Source: Euglena gracilis
Lineage: Eukaryota; Euglenida; Euglenophyceae; Euglenales
NCBI GenBank assembly: GCA_039621445.1
Contig: CP154954.1
Coordinates: forward strand, 25,680,954-25,744,953
Reading direction: 5' to 3'
DNA: 64,000 nucleotides
Shown here piece by piece: positions 13,701 through 28,477 of this stretch (its first letter is position 1; the number at the start of each line of letters is the position of its first letter). Under the pieces are notes generated by a model. It was not told the origin of the DNA. It made no database searches and was given only the letters and a program-made list of their open reading frames with translations. Position numbers and translations under genes: made by a program.

Positions 13701-16700
13701 CCTCTGGATGCCTCAGCAGGCAACCCTTCAGGCACACATCGCAGAGCCTAAAAAAAAAGCAACAAAAAGTGCCAAATGTCACCCAGCCTGTGTGGCACCA
13801 TCCGGGGAACACTGTCAAAGCTTCAAAAACGAGGGACTCGCAACGGGGGTTTCGGCCCTTTTTTGGGAAAATTCACGTGTCCCAGCGGTCAAATCCAGGG
13901 TTTTGACCCTTTTCAAAATGGTGCACAGGCTGAAAAACAGGCTATAAAAAAAACTCCAAAATTAGGCCTGTTCCCCAGGTCCCAACATCGGAAAATGATG
14001 CACACGCCACCGTGGAGGGTCTCCGCGGAACCAGGGGGTCAAAAGGATGGGTTCTACCGCCGGGTTTCAAAAAGATCGAAAATTTGCGCGAAAGCGCAAA
14101 CTAAAAATCAAAACCTTAAGTGCGAGTTAGGCCGCCTAAGTGAATCTGCTGTCAGAAATTAAAAGAAACACACATGTACACACGTGTGCAGAGACAAACA
14201 CACCTGCACATCCACACACATACACATACACACCCAGACACACCTTTTCACCTCTGGTTTGAAATAATCATGTAACCCCCCCAAGACCCGAACAATAAGA
14301 CCCACCGATTTTTTCGATTTTCGACCTTTTTGACCCGAAATCTGTGGGTTTCGGGTCACCAGGGGTCAAAAACGGGGCACCAGGGGTCGAAAAACGCTCA
14401 TTTTAGGCTCAAAAACAGTTTTTCTGGGGTCCCCAAGAAGACCCCCCTCCCTGATGGCGCAAAGCGCCAGAGACAGTGAATTTTTCCTCTGAAAAATTAC
14501 CAAAAACCCCAATTTAAGATGCAAAAAAATGAAGGAATTCCAAAAATTTTGGGATTTTTGACTTCAAAAAAAAACATGGAAAAAAGTCAATTTGTACCAA
14601 ATTTACATGGGGCGCGAAAGGCCAAAGAACCTGAAAAAAAAATTCTTCGGGCCCGGATCGGTCAACAAGGAATCCAAAAATAAGACCCCCCAAAAATAAG
14701 ACCCAGGTCTTATTTGGGGGGGGGGGGTTAACCATGCAATAAAGAAATGGGCACGGAGCAGCATGGCACTGGCACACTGGCGGCGGCATCCTCGAACGGC
14801 GGGTTGTTGTAGCAGTACGGGCACAGGGTATACGCCTTGTTCTCCCCGCCCTGCTGGTACACCACCAGCTGGAAGCCGTCGAGCGGGCACTCGATTCCCT
14901 TGTACTCCTGGGGAGGAAGGAAACCTCGAGGCACAACGTGGCCTGTTGACAGAGAGTTGACAGGATTTCAAAAAAAATGTGTGGAAGCTGAAAGAGAGTC
15001 CGACTGCTGGGGCCGAAGCAGCCAACTGGCGTGGACAAGCTTGGTGGAGTGGACCACATTCGGTGGGCAAATCAAGAACTGCACTGCAAAAAAAAACTGC
15101 AAAAAAAACCGCAAAAGAATGCTCTTCAAGTCTGTATCGATTGCTCAATACAGCAGTACAGACCAATTGTTACCATCCCTGCTCCTGCAAGCTTCAACGT
15201 TTTTGCAAAAAAAAAAAATGCAAAACGAATTCAGGCTCTTTTGGGGTCACATTGCATTCATATTTCCTCCTGGATTTTCTCACCTTTTTAGCATGTTATT
15301 TGTGATTTTATTTCATTGAAGGCATGCTTCAACTATTGAACTGAAATCGACCCTCGTAACTGAGAAGCACTTGTAAAGATTGTTCCTAAATTTAAAAATT
15401 GCATATCCCGTCCGCGTCTTTTGGGAGTTCTAAATTTCATTGAAAAACGAATCATCGTTGTTTTAAAACAAGAGGAATTGCAAACAAAAAGCAATTTCAA
15501 TCATTCTTGCCATCAACATCCAACACCCTCAGATGACACCAGTGGTGCTTCTTTGATGCTTTATGAATGTCACAATAAAATGCTTCACATCTGCTTTAAT
15601 ACATTGATTTTAATATGTGGCTAACTTAGAATCACAGATCACGTGTTATGATTTTGCGCAGGAAGAAAAAAAAACTCAGATCCTGCTTTACGCATTTCAT
15701 GTACAGATCATACAATTGCTTACCGACCCCCGGGGGGGGGGGAGGGGGGTCACTCCACTTTTTTAAAAACCAGTCAGTCACTCATTTTCAAAAAACCAGC
15801 CAGTCACTACCCCCCCCGGGGGGGGGGGGGGGTCGGCCACTCAGAAAAACGGCCACTTTCCAGTCACTTTAGGCCATTTTAGGCCCAAAAAAAATTTCCT
15901 CACTCAAGTCACTCAAGCCACTTTTGCCCACTCCTGGCCGACCCCCCCCCGGGGGGGGAGGGGTCCGGGCCAAAAACCAGTCAGTCACTCTAAAAAAACC
16001 AGTCACCCACCCCCCCCCGGGGGGGGGGGGGGGTGGTCAGTGCTTAAGCAATTGCCTGGTACAGATTTCCTCTCTTCTTTCTGGAAAACAATGAAAGCCT
16101 TCAAGCTGTTGCTTTTGTGAGATGCAAATAATCCTGCGACAAATTTTCAAAGTGAAAAAAAGCACAAAAAATGAAAGCATGCAACGTGATTTTGTGTCAA
16201 TGCAGCCAGCTAGACTAAAAGACTGGTCCACCTCAGCAGAAATGACAAGAAGGTTGAGAAGCAAAACGATGTGATCCTTGCTGTTTTTGCCCAAATGGAG
16301 CCAACCTTTCAGGAATGGTTGCTAAGCTCGATATTACCAACGTTGAATGGCAAACTGCTCGTTGCGTTCAGGAAGTATTGGGATATGTCGTGGTCCATCT
16401 CACCCGGATTCATTGGGTTCAAAACGTTATGCTGCAAAAAACTGCAGATATGCAGCAGACATTCATTTAGTGTGGTTCACAAAAGGCGTGAGAACCAGAA
16501 TTTTTTTGGTGTCCACAGATGAACCACAAATTATTTTTGGTGTCAAGTGAACCACAATTTTCCTTTTGGTGTCCACAAATGTACCACAAAAAGTTTATGT
16601 TCACAATTTTTGTTGTCCACAAAACTTGATTGTGAATTAATAAAAAACTCAGCACTTTTACAATACAAATGGATTGATCTTTATACACTTTAGACACCAA

Positions 16701-19700
16701 AACGGCCACTCTGGGAAGGCGGACACTTTGGGGGGGGGGTCAAATTTTGATCTGCGGCGCCTTTGGCGCCGAAATAAAATAGTCTCCTTGAGGGGGTAAA
16801 CCAAAATACGCGGAAAAATTTGGGCTGCTTTGGGGGGGGACTTTGAAGGGGGGGGGCAGTTTAACCAATCTCGGAAATTTTTCAAAAGGGTCGAAAATTC
16901 TGTTGATTTTGTTTTTGATGGTAAAGATATTTTGATTTTCTTTTTTGGAGAAGGGGAGCCTCCAGATGAGCTTGAAGGGGGACCTCCAAATGGGACTTTT
17001 TGCTTTGCTTAAAAAAAAAGGGGCAAAAAAACAAAGGGAAAAACAAAGGGAAAACAATTAAACCAGAATTTTCCTTGATAACAAGGATGAACTTGAAATG
17101 GCTCAAAATGATTAACAAAAACTATCAGTTTTCGGTCGAAATCATTCACCAATCTTCATCAATTTTCATAAATTTTCTTAAAAATTCATGTGAAAATTCT
17201 TAGAAGACAGAAAGGCGCAATTTCCCCAAAACGGCAAAAAAAAAAATGCCAAAAAAGGAAGGAAAGGCCCCAAAATAATATGTTATGGCCCAAAATAATG
17301 TGGTCAAAATATGCAGGAATGGGCAAATATGCTGTGGAAAAGTCCTGCAAAAACCTCAAAATATGCACTGAATGTGTGCAAAATATGCAAAATATGCACG
17401 TTTTTGGCAAAAAAAGGTGAAATATGAGCTAAATATGTAAAAACATATGCAACATATGCGCTCCGCTTTTTTCCCCTCGGATTGTTTCATAGCTGTTGAG
17501 AAAAAGGGATAATGATGCAAATGCCAGCAGGTGGTGGGAAATTTTTTGGTGTCCACTTGTGAACTACAAAAAATTGGTCCATATATGAGCCACAAGAAAT
17601 TCTGGTATCCACAAACGAATTACAAAAATATTTTGGTGTCCACAGGTGAAACACAAAAATATTCTTGGTGTCCACAATGAACCATTAAATGACATCCTTG
17701 GTGTACCACACAAATGAATGTCTGACATGAAGTTTTTGAGGAGAAATGTTGCAAAAAAAACAACTGCAAAAGGCTTCAAAATGTCAAAACTAAAAAGAAA
17801 CTGCAAAAAAAAAACCGCACAGTGCATATTTTCCCCCTCCCTGTTGGGATACTCCACTCAATTGTGCAGGTATTCCTCAACCATCCCTTTCCATCAACCA
17901 AGGGGCAGCAGAAACCGCAGACAGGAGAAATGAATTAGCTAGATTGTCCCCTCACCACAACAATGTCCCTCCAATATCGAGACATGTGTTGCATAGCAAT
18001 CATCCAGCTCATCCAAATTCTGCAATCTGAACTTGCGAAAAAAAGGCTGCTTGTGATAGAAGCAAACTTCGAGTGTTCCAAAGTGTTCCAAAAGTGTTCC
18101 AAAGTGCAGACCTTGATGGTCCCCCCCTGAGGGAGAGAATACGTCTGATCGCAATTCCCGCAATGGAGGCGTTGAGGCCTGAAGAAGGATGCGGGGCTCA
18201 ATGAGCACCAGGCGGGCAAGATCTGTGAAAATGTGGGCACGTTGACTTCTGCATGACAACAAACTTGTTGGAAACCAATCAATGAAGCAATCTCTGATTT
18301 TCCATTTTAAAGCCTTTCTCATTTCAGGGGGAAGCAAAAATTACAGCCTGTAGTGACCGTCTGGCTTGGTGAGAGCTGCGCAACTATCTCACACCGCTGC
18401 GGGATGAACTTCATGAACCGCATGCAGATGCCGCAACGAGTGAGTACCTTCCCTGATGAACCAGTCGCCAGGCAGACACTGAAGAGGCTAGGTCCCAGTG
18501 GGAAAGCAAGAGACACAGATGCCCACTTTCCACGTGCCTTTCAAGTCTGTGCAAGAAAGGTCGCCATTTGGATTCACTGAATGCTGACGCAAAACACAGC
18601 TCGCCCGAATTCACCCAAAGTGGTGGAAGGCGAGACCGGTGGACGAGACTTGGGTGAAGGAGGCCTCCATCAACTCGTCCATCCTCTCTGGAGGGACGGA
18701 AAAGCATTAACATGAATCACAGGTTCAGAGCACACATCCCGCCCCAAATATTAAACCCGCAGGAGGTTTCAACAAAATTTGGCCCCCTCCTTCTACGGAA
18801 GAACTGACAGGCAGAGAGCCGACGTTGTCAAACAGGGAAAATTCCTTTAAAAAGTCCTTTAGAAATATTTACCAGTTTTTTTTTGGCAGGTAAATTGGTA
18901 TTTTTCGGCCAGCCCAAGTGATGTACAGCTGGGATTTCGCAGAAATCGGAGAAATGTGGGCAAACTGAGGGCGTGGGACAAAATATATTTTGCCCCAGAA
19001 ATTTGATTTTCTCACCCAAATACAACCCTGAAATTTGATCCCCCCCCAAATCACAAACCCCCACCCAGGTATAAAAACGGGGGGGTTGACATTTGGGGGG
19101 GTTACATACATCAGAGCACATGCAACGATGAGAATCCCAAACGAATGCAGCCCTACACACTGGTGGGGAGGTCAGGAGGTGACAGGTAACTAAACAGAAC
19201 AGTGCCAATGACATTTTGGGTGATACATTGCAGCGCACAATATGGTTGGTTCACAATTGTGCGCACAATTGTGTGTGCCATCCGCCTTTTGTTTGTAATT
19301 GTCATCACAAAAAAAAATACGTCGCCAGGGGTGGTGGCAAAAAAAACTCGAAAAACACGACATTAAAAAATAAACGGAAACAAAAAAATTACGAAAGTTG
19401 CATTGTCATCCTTCAGGAGCTCCCTGGGGTACACTTTACTCCTGGAGAGGACCAGAAAGGTTTCACCTCCTCCGGGAAAAACTTTCCATTTCGCACAAAC
19501 GTTGTCACTGCAGAAAAGACAGAAGTTGACGAAAATTTTGGTCTCAGGGAAAAGTTGGGAGAAAAATTGCCCATAGTCAAAATTTTTCCAACAGAAATCA
19601 AAAAATCGCATGGAAAATAAACACGAAAAACCTTGCAAAAAAAAGCGGTTGTGTTTCCTCTCCGCTGCTTTCGTCCGATGCAGGCTGGGATGTGTGATCC

Positions 19701-22700
19701 ATATCCAGTGACTAGCTGCACCGATGTCTTTTTTTTGAAAACTTTTGAAATTGATTGATTGATCAGCAGACTTACAATTAATACTACTCAAAATGCATGA
19801 TAAAATCATCTAAACAAAGTGATTGAGGGAACGTGGTATGGTAGAGTGTCGTGTGTATAAACAACTCCATGTCGATATTCTAATGACATATGACTCACAT
19901 TGGGGGTTCGGAATTCATTTCGGTCTTGCAGAGTTTGATTTCGCTTGGAAAATTAAGGGACTTTTGGCAGGAAGCAAGCACCGATGCATTTCTGGAAATA
20001 CTCAAACTTGGCCTTGAAGATATCCAATGCCTGCGGCACCTGATAAACAGAAAATGTGGTATGAATGATTGAGAGATGTCACACAGGACTACACCTCTTG
20101 TCTTTTCAGGTGATGAACAAATCATTCAAGGGGGGTGGAGTGAAAAGCAGGAAGCTCTTCTCCTTCCAAAACCAATAATATCCACTTCAGAGTGGTTCCA
20201 TTCCAGGGAAATCGGGGTACAAAACCAACTTGATCCCAAGCTCCCCCAGGAACAGCTTCAAAAAGGGGGGAAAAGCTGGTGAACCGGCCAACCGGATGGG
20301 TGCCTGGGAGGGGGCTTTGCGGGGGGGGGGGGGGGGCGAGGGACACACGATGTCGTCGATGGTGGCCACCCCCGTGGCAATGCTGGTCACCTCCCGCTCG
20401 ATGTGGGCCCGCACCTTGGGCAGCACCAGCTCTGAGTCGATCTGCGGGTGGGGGGGGGCTGCGGTGCAATGACGCAGACAGGGGGCAGGCACCGCTGCCA
20501 GCCAACACGCTAAGTCTCCGGGTTGTTGATGGCCCTTTAATTGTGTGGGTGGCTCGTGCGCTGGGGTGCCTGTAGAAATGCCTGCAGAAGACCTTGCTCT
20601 TATGCGGTTCTTAAGGTAGCTCATGACCGCGAGGAATTTATCCCCATCTCCGTTTCTTTCTTCTTTCCCTTCTTTCTTCCTTTTTTCCTTCTTTTTTTCC
20701 CAGCCGATGGAAACTTCGGCCCAGAAGTTCATGGCATCCAACCAGTCATGTCCTCGCAGAAATCGTTCAGCAAAGCCCAAGAACGGTGCGGACAAATCCG
20801 TGCCGGAAGCAGCGGCGCACCCGGTGGTAGCCGTGGACCAGGATGATGCCCAGCTTGGTCGGCACCACCCGCCGCCCGGCTGTGCCGTGCCAGGGGAGGG
20901 GTGGGGGAAGCAACGTGACTCGGAACGGGCACGGGCACGGGAAACCAGCACCAGGGGGGGGAGGAGGGGCATCGTCCCGCAGCTGCCTCCCTGGCCGTCG
21001 ACAGCCTTGGCACTGGACAGAAACCATGCTGCCACGGCAGCAGCATAATGACGATGCAATTTGTAGCCGACCCCCGGGGGGGTCACTTCTACAATTCCAA
21101 AAACCAGTCACTCACTTTTTTCCCGGAAAACCAGTCAGCCACCCCCCCGGGAGGGGTCGGCCATTCTGCAATCCAAGGGAAATTCGACAACAAATATGAA
21201 AAAAGGCCAAAAAAAGATTTTCTCCGGCACCTTTGGAGCGGGGTCACTTTAGTGGTTTTTGCCAACACCCCACCGAGGGGAGGGGTCCAGGCCAAAAACT
21301 AGTCAGTCACTCCAAACAAAAAAAACCAGTCACCCACCCTGGGGAGGTAAGCAGTGACTAAGTGATGGTATGATCATGACACGGCACACCTTTGATGCCC
21401 ACGTAGTTGCGTTCACAGATGTTGTTGATGTGTGTGGGAATGCTGGCGTCCGTCCCGATGCCGTTCTGGAAAGGAATAACAAAAAAATCAAAAAAATGCA
21501 CCAGGCAACAGAGATACAATTATGCTCACAAAAGGTTGGTGCAGCATTGCAAGGATTAATGTAATAAATCCTCCTGAAGAAGAATTTCTGCACCTTTGTG
21601 TCCACCAAATTGTGTAAGGACTTGTTTTGTGAGGAGCGTTCGAAAGCCGAAAGAAAGGGGCCGGCAGCACCTTCTCCATCAGAGAGATCAGCTCGGCCTC
21701 CGTGAGGTAGTCCGGCGGCTCCGTCTTGCCCTCCCTCAGGGCCAGGCTCTGCACCTCGATTTCGTCCCCGACCTTCAGCTCCGGCAATCTGGCGTGAGTC
21801 AGTTGGCCGTCTGCCTGCGGCACTGGCCGTGTGGTTCAAACCCGATTTGGAATTAGGAATGCTGGACCCACCACCCAAATCGGGGTTGGGGCCCTTAAAC
21901 ACACCCTTTAAATTTAAGCAATCGTATGAATAGAACTATATATATTTTCATTAGTGATCTGTTGTGGATGATGTCACACGTTTCTGCATGGACCACGCAG
22001 TAACGTTTGCAACACCGAAGGTGACGGGAGATACCTTTTGCTCTTAAATTTCTGATGTTTTTGCACGCAGCTTAGACATGAGAACTTGCACAGGCTCAAT
22101 ACAATAGGTCAAAAATTTGAAAACTTTTCCGAAAAATGGCTGATGATGGGGGGGGGGGGGTCAATTTTGGGCGGTCGGATTTTCACCAACAATTCCTCGC
22201 CTTAATACCCTTGGGCTGGTCCTGTAAACTCCGGGATCTTTTAGCGGGAGTGTTGATGATGTGTGCACAATGGCTGGCACCACCCCACACAGGTTTTTAT
22301 GTTGCGTTGTTCAAAGTTGGGGTCCAATTCTTCTCACCGCAGTGTGAACCTCCTCGCCCCCTTGCCTGAGGCTGAGTTTGGATTGGACCACGGAAGGAGT
22401 CAGTCAACGAAAAAGACTTGCTACCACAGGATTTGGTAACAATTTTGCACAGCCCACTACAGCGGAGCTGGCGGTGTGGGGCAGGGCCGTGCCAGTGTAC
22501 GCACCATCACCCATAGTTTGGCATAGGCTGTGGGGCTGGGGGTTGGGGGTTGGGTATGAACCGCAAATTTTTCAGGTGCACGTGTATTTTTTTTCGTGGT
22601 TTTCAGTTGCCCAACTGAGGCAGGAAAGGTGAATACAAGTTACTTGGCATACAGCTGGCCTTTTTTCAAAATGAAGACAGAAACAAAACAAAATTCTTTT

Positions 22701-25700
22701 TGCTAAAAAAAAACAAAAATCATGTGGTGTGGACCAGGCTGAACTTGACCAACCCCAGGGGAGGAATGGGGGTCTCAACGTGCCCTGGAGTGCCTGGGCA
22801 GGCAGGCAGGCAGTTGGGCACCCCCCTGGGGGGGAGATCGGGGCAGGCCGAGCCGTGGGCCAAAAAGGGCCCGAAAATGGGCTTTTCCGGGCCTCCGACC
22901 CATTCGGCGCTGGAAATGGCTGAATGGCCGGGGGCCCAGGCACTTTTGACCATGCGCCCCCCCCCCCCGGGGGGGGGGGGGGGGCGGTCAGATCTTGGGG
23001 TGCCTTGGGGTGGCGGCCCAAACAGGCACCCCCTGCCCCGGGTGGGGGCGGCCTCACCTTCACATCCAGGCTGGTGTGGCCAGCATCGCGCCACACCGCG
23101 CGTCGGAGAACGCTGCCCAGGGGGTGATCTCGATGAAGCCCAGGGAGTCCATCAGCCGCCCGACGACCTGGAAGACCTCGTCCCCGATGCGGAACAGCGC
23201 CTTGGTGCGGGTGTACTTGCAGTCCGCGGACACGGAGGCCAGGAACTGCCGCGAGATGTAGTCGTAGAGCCTGTGAGGGGGGTAGGTTTATTTTTGGACA
23301 CATATTTTTTTCGTGGGGGAAAATAATTGCAAAAAAAACAAAAAAAACAACAAGAGCAATAACAAAACGATTCCGATAAGTGCTACAAATGACAACAAAA
23401 ATCTAACACTAACACGAACATAAAAAAAAATAATACCAATAACAATAATAACAGTAATAATAATACCAGTGAGAAAGATGATAACAATGACGACGACAAC
23501 GACGATGATAACAACGATATGCCATGTTTTGGCACTTCAGCTGCGGTAAAAAGTAAAACGCTTCTTGTACTTGCCTTCACAAAACGTCGAAAAGGCGAAA
23601 AGGTCCCAAATAGGGAGTTGGCCAAACGAGAACGAACAACAAAGAGGGTCCCAAGAACTAGAACGCTGATGTCGCCGGCTGTTCGACTCCTCCCCCGACC
23701 AATTTCGTTAGGAAACAAGCAGTCCATTCACCCAGACCTTCCAATGACTGTCACTACCATATTAATGATATTACGATGGGATGTGGTTGGAACAATCGGG
23801 ACAGAGGAGACAGAGCCTTGCATGATACCATACGCTGTAACTTTAGAAAATTGTTGGCAAATGCGCAAAGGACCACTTACACAACAGTGGGAATGGTCCA
23901 TTGTGCAACTGCGGGAACGGACGACTCCTGCAAATGCAAAAGTAATTGTTTTGCGCAATTGCACAAAAAAAAGGACACCTGCACAACTGGTATATTAAGA
24001 TTGTGGATTTGCTGCAATTGTGTGAATGGTTCAATTCGATACATTATTAAAAGGTGAAATTTGACAAACGGACCGCATTCTGGGTAAAGATTCCGGTTTC
24101 GGCAGTTGAGCCTGTGAGGAATTATTGTATTACCCCCAAAACATCGAAATAAATGAGAATTCAAAAGGATATTAGGATATCCCTTGAAAAACGTCAGTAC
24201 AAAGGTGCCCTTAATTCCAGTCTGTTTGTGGAAAAAATGAGGTGCGGAATATTGCCTGCCATGATGTATTTGCTGACTTAATAATCTCCAGGGTCATATG
24301 GTACAAAACCCTGACTGACACCTTCTTTGGCAAACGTAGTTAGATGTGCTGTACAAACACCTCGAATTTGTGGACGCTGTGTTTTCACTGTCGTCTTGTC
24401 TCAGTCATCCCAATTTTAGGGCAACAAAAAATGGTGGTTAATTGTGGATCACTTGTGACATCGTATATGAACCAATTGACTTGTTCCTTTGCTCATTTCT
24501 CGCACAAGGACCACTCAAAAATACCAACACTATTCACAGGGAGGGGGTCCAGATTATGGGAATACAAGAGAGATGAGACCATCAACTTTCCAGTTCCACA
24601 AACAGACTGGCCAAGGAGATATTGGCTGGTTATAACATGGTTCCTTTGTGCAACAGAAACCTGTTTTTGCTGCTGTATGGGCGTCCAGAGCATCAAAATA
24701 AGTGAGGTTATGTGGCCGGCCTGCCACATCGCGTCGCTTCGCGACCCCCCCCCCCCCGGGGGCCAGGTTAGAGGCTGCAAAATTCTGGCTGGCTAGAAAA
24801 AGACTGCCGGCTGGCCCCCCACCTCCCTCTCATAGTGGTCCCCCAGCTGGAACTGGGCCCGAATGGAGTCAAAGTGCCCCAAATATGCAAAAAAAGGTGG
24901 GTTATGCAAAAAATTGCCCTAGAATTTTGACCTCGCCAGCCTTTTTTGAGAATTTTTGGCGCCCCCAAACGGCCAAAGGTGCTATTTGGGGCACTTTTGG
25001 GCAAAAAAAAATTCAAAAGCACCTGAAAGACAAATTTGACCCTTTTTGGGGGGGGTCCTGGGTAGCCCCCCCCCCCCCGAGGGTCGGTCCGGACCCCCCT
25101 GGGCAGGGGGGGGGTCCAGACCAGGCATTATTTTTTAAGGCGCCTTAAAAAAAACCTTAAAAAACCTTAAAAACCCTTAAATTTTTTTGCCAGAAATGTC
25201 TTAAAAAACCTTAAAAAAAATCACCCCGGGGAAGTTTTTCTTCCCTGTGATGACCTTAAAAAACCTTAAAAATTCTCCCTGAGAAAAAATTTTCTTGCAC
25301 CAAACAAAGAATGGCATGTCTGAAACCCCGCATAAAGACAGTCAATGCAGAAGCAGTTGTGAACAAACAACCGGGTTTTTTGCCAAGGTTTCTGGCATTA
25401 GGGAGGTAGTGTGCAATGTTCAGTTGAAGTTGTTTTTGGCCTCATCCTTTTGGCAGATAAGCGTACTGAATTGATGATGTGCAAGGACCTGTGACTGTTG
25501 GACATTTTTCTGCAACAGCACTGCGTCACAAGAAGACAAAATTTGGCACCTGAAATACCCGGGATGTGTCGGGCCGGAGTCCATTTTCTGGTTTTCTCCA
25601 TCATTTTTCCCTTGAAAAACGTAAAACACACCAGTTGTTGTGCATAATTTGTGGGGAGTGAGTCCCACCTTTAGAGTTTTCGGTCCCGCCACGCCGGGGA

Positions 25701-28446
25701 AACACGAGGTTTTTCCAGGCAACCACCACCGGATTCGGGGAGGATTGGCACTTAATTTTACTTAGGCGGCCGGATTTGCACTTAAGGGGTTTTTTCTTTG
25801 AAATGGACGCATTTGCGCAAATGCGCAAATTTTACAAAATTTCTGCGACCCTTTACCCTGACACACGGAGAACAGCTTATGAACTGTTACACCCCACTGT
25901 TGAGGGGATCCTTTTATTAAAAACACCAAAAACCTTCTACTCCAGCACATCCCACCATGTGCACAGGTGAAATGGGGGAATCACAAATGCCTGAGAACGC
26001 AAGAAATACAATTTCTGGCAACCACGTAACATTGCTGACCCAGAACTCGAAACCATCCATTTTTTTTCCATTGCAATTACTTTAAATTTCTGACCCTATT
26101 CAAGACATTTGCTTGCCTGTTGACAATGACTGTCCTCATGGACCGCCCTGATCCCCATGCTTCGCCCTAGGCTTCTTCCTTGTGCGTTCCAAAGCCACAG
26201 AGGAGTCTGAAGCCATCGGGCCATCTTCGGGGTCTGACACTTTAGCTGAGGGAAAAAATGCCTTAAAACCCCTTAAAATTTTTTTAAAATCCTCAAAATG
26301 CCTTAAAAAACCTTTAAAAACCTTTAAAAACGCCTTAAAATTTTTTGCAAAATCTCGCCTTAAAAAAAATAATGCCTGGTCCAGACCCCCATCCAGTACA
26401 GGAGGGGGGTTACACCCTTCTTATATCGAACTCTGTTCAGGCCCCGGGGGTCGAACCTCCCCCGTGCAAACACTTACGGGGACCCAGGGTCTGTTTCAGG
26501 GTCAGTTGGTTCAAGTACCTCAAGGTTCAAGTACTTCAAGGTTGGTTCAAGTACTTTAGGGTCTGTTTCAGGGTTAGTTGGTTCAAGTTCAAGTGCTCGC
26601 AGGGACGGGGATTGGGCAGTGACGCTCCGGGGGCCGGGGGGCGGGGGGGGGGGGGCATGCCCAGGGCCCCGCGGCTGACACACCGCCAGGAGGCGCCGAG
26701 CTCGTTCTCCGTCGCGCTGCGCATCGGGGTGATGGGCGGGTGGTCGCCCACGTCCACCCCGCCCCGGGGGGCACTGACCCCGTCCTTAAGCAGCGCCCGC
26801 ACGTACCCGCCGTACACTGTGGGGGCGACACGGGGCTCCATGCACGGAGGCCCGGGCACGCAGTGGGGTGGACAGGGTCCTTGCCCACATGATGGTCAGG
26901 TGGGTTGACAGCACACTGGCGATGCAAATTGTTCATCAGGCGCAGGAAACCGCTCAAATATAAAACCCCGAACCCTTCAAATGTAAACCCCGGCTGATAA
27001 ACCCCGCCACTTCTAAACAAATTCTCCCTCGCGGCGACCCAACAAAGAGACAGCGTTTAACCCCTTCTCGTGGTGAAGATGAATGAAAGGCACCGGGATG
27101 GGATTGGAACACGGCGGCGGCCCCCCGCAGGTCGAACGAGGGGTGGAACTTGGTGCTCTCCGTCCGGGGGTACGAGATGTAGCCCGCGGTGTACAGCTGC
27201 TCCGCCATCTGCCAGGAGGCGTGGGCACGCCGCGATGCAGGGGGGCATGGCCGGGCTGCAGGGATTTTTTTTAAGACCGGGGGAGGGGGCGTCCCCCCAC
27301 CCACCCACCCCCTGGGGGGGGGCTGGGGGGAGGTCTTAGAGGGCCCACTCACTTTTCCCCGAAAAAGGCCAAAATCGCGAAAAATGCTTAAAATAGCACC
27401 ATTTTCAAAAAGCCCCTGGGGGCTCGGCCGGACCCAACCACCCTACCCCCCTCCCCCCACCGGGGTCCAAGACTAAAAAAAAAACCCTGGCCAGGTTGCT
27501 GGTTTCTTGGCTGCCAGACAAAAAAAAAACACCGCGGGGGGGGGAAACAAGGGCTCAAAAGTGAGCTGGTTTTTGAAGTCTGGGTGGGCATGCACAAATA
27601 AATTCAAGAACAAGTATGTTGACCCCAAGGTCATCAGCAACTCGGAAAAAATCGACGGCTGTCTCACCAGGGAGGGGGCTGTGATGGAGGGGGCGACGTC
27701 CCACGGCCAGGGCTGGACGGGAACGCCGGGTGGGGGGGGGACGACCCCCCACCCACCATGGCACCGCCCAAAGAAATTCCCTCATCGCAAAAAGAAAATT
27801 TCGACCAAAAAATCTGCCCCCAGAGATATACGGGAAGGGGTGTGGGGGGGAGGGTCGGACCCTCGCCACCCACCACTGCACCAGGATGGGGGTGGGGGGG
27901 TTGACTCCCCCACCCACCACCCACAGGTTTGCGGGATTCCCATACAGCCATTCCCATGGCTCAGCAGGACCTCAGCCCCATGATACCCGCATCGCCTCGT
28001 GGGGCCCAATGCCGAGGCGCGTGGACGCCGCCTTCAGCATCTCCACCGTGTTCATGCCCCCCGGCTTGCTCCTGGTGAAGGGGGGGGGCAGACCGGCAGA
28101 GGCATCCCTGGGCCTATGGGCCCTGGGCACACATTTGCTGCGCACTGATGATGCGCGCGAACTGTTGCTGCAGCACAGGTGCTACCCGGGAATCTCGTCG
28201 AGACCATTGCCATTGAAGCGAACGAGGAAGGGACGTCAGGCAAAAAGAAAGAGATCGATTGGCAACGTGGCAAACAGTAGCCTTGATAAATACCTGGACA
28301 AGGAGGGATGGATTGATAACTAGACAAAAAGCATTTATCACTGCTATGTCCCTCAGACACGTTCAGTGTCCAAAAACCTCTCCTGGTTGATTGATTTTTA
28401 TTAGTATTGTGTATATAATATTATATATTATTATACATATAACACT

Positions 28447-28477
<31 letters not shown>

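Larger units (their letters stand above)
25105..26392. mobile_element. TIR element with CCTTAAAAA iterations, copy 1
   Basis: Ends are inverted: GACCAGGCATTATTTTTT then AAGGCG on the left; CGCCTTAAAAAAAATAATG then CCTGGTC on the right. Next to each end are eight or so direct CCTTAAAAA units (25140-25270 and 26260-26375), in the same orientation at both ends. The middle carries the repeat at 25403-25672 and an orphan CTTAGGCGGCC end at 25761. It lies in the 3.4-kb TOP3B intron. Confidence 0.8.

Noticed and set aside
23519-23998. 159-residue plus frame
   Set aside because: Lies in AAC/AAT-rich intron DNA of TOP3B on the opposite strand, with low-complexity composition and no motif.
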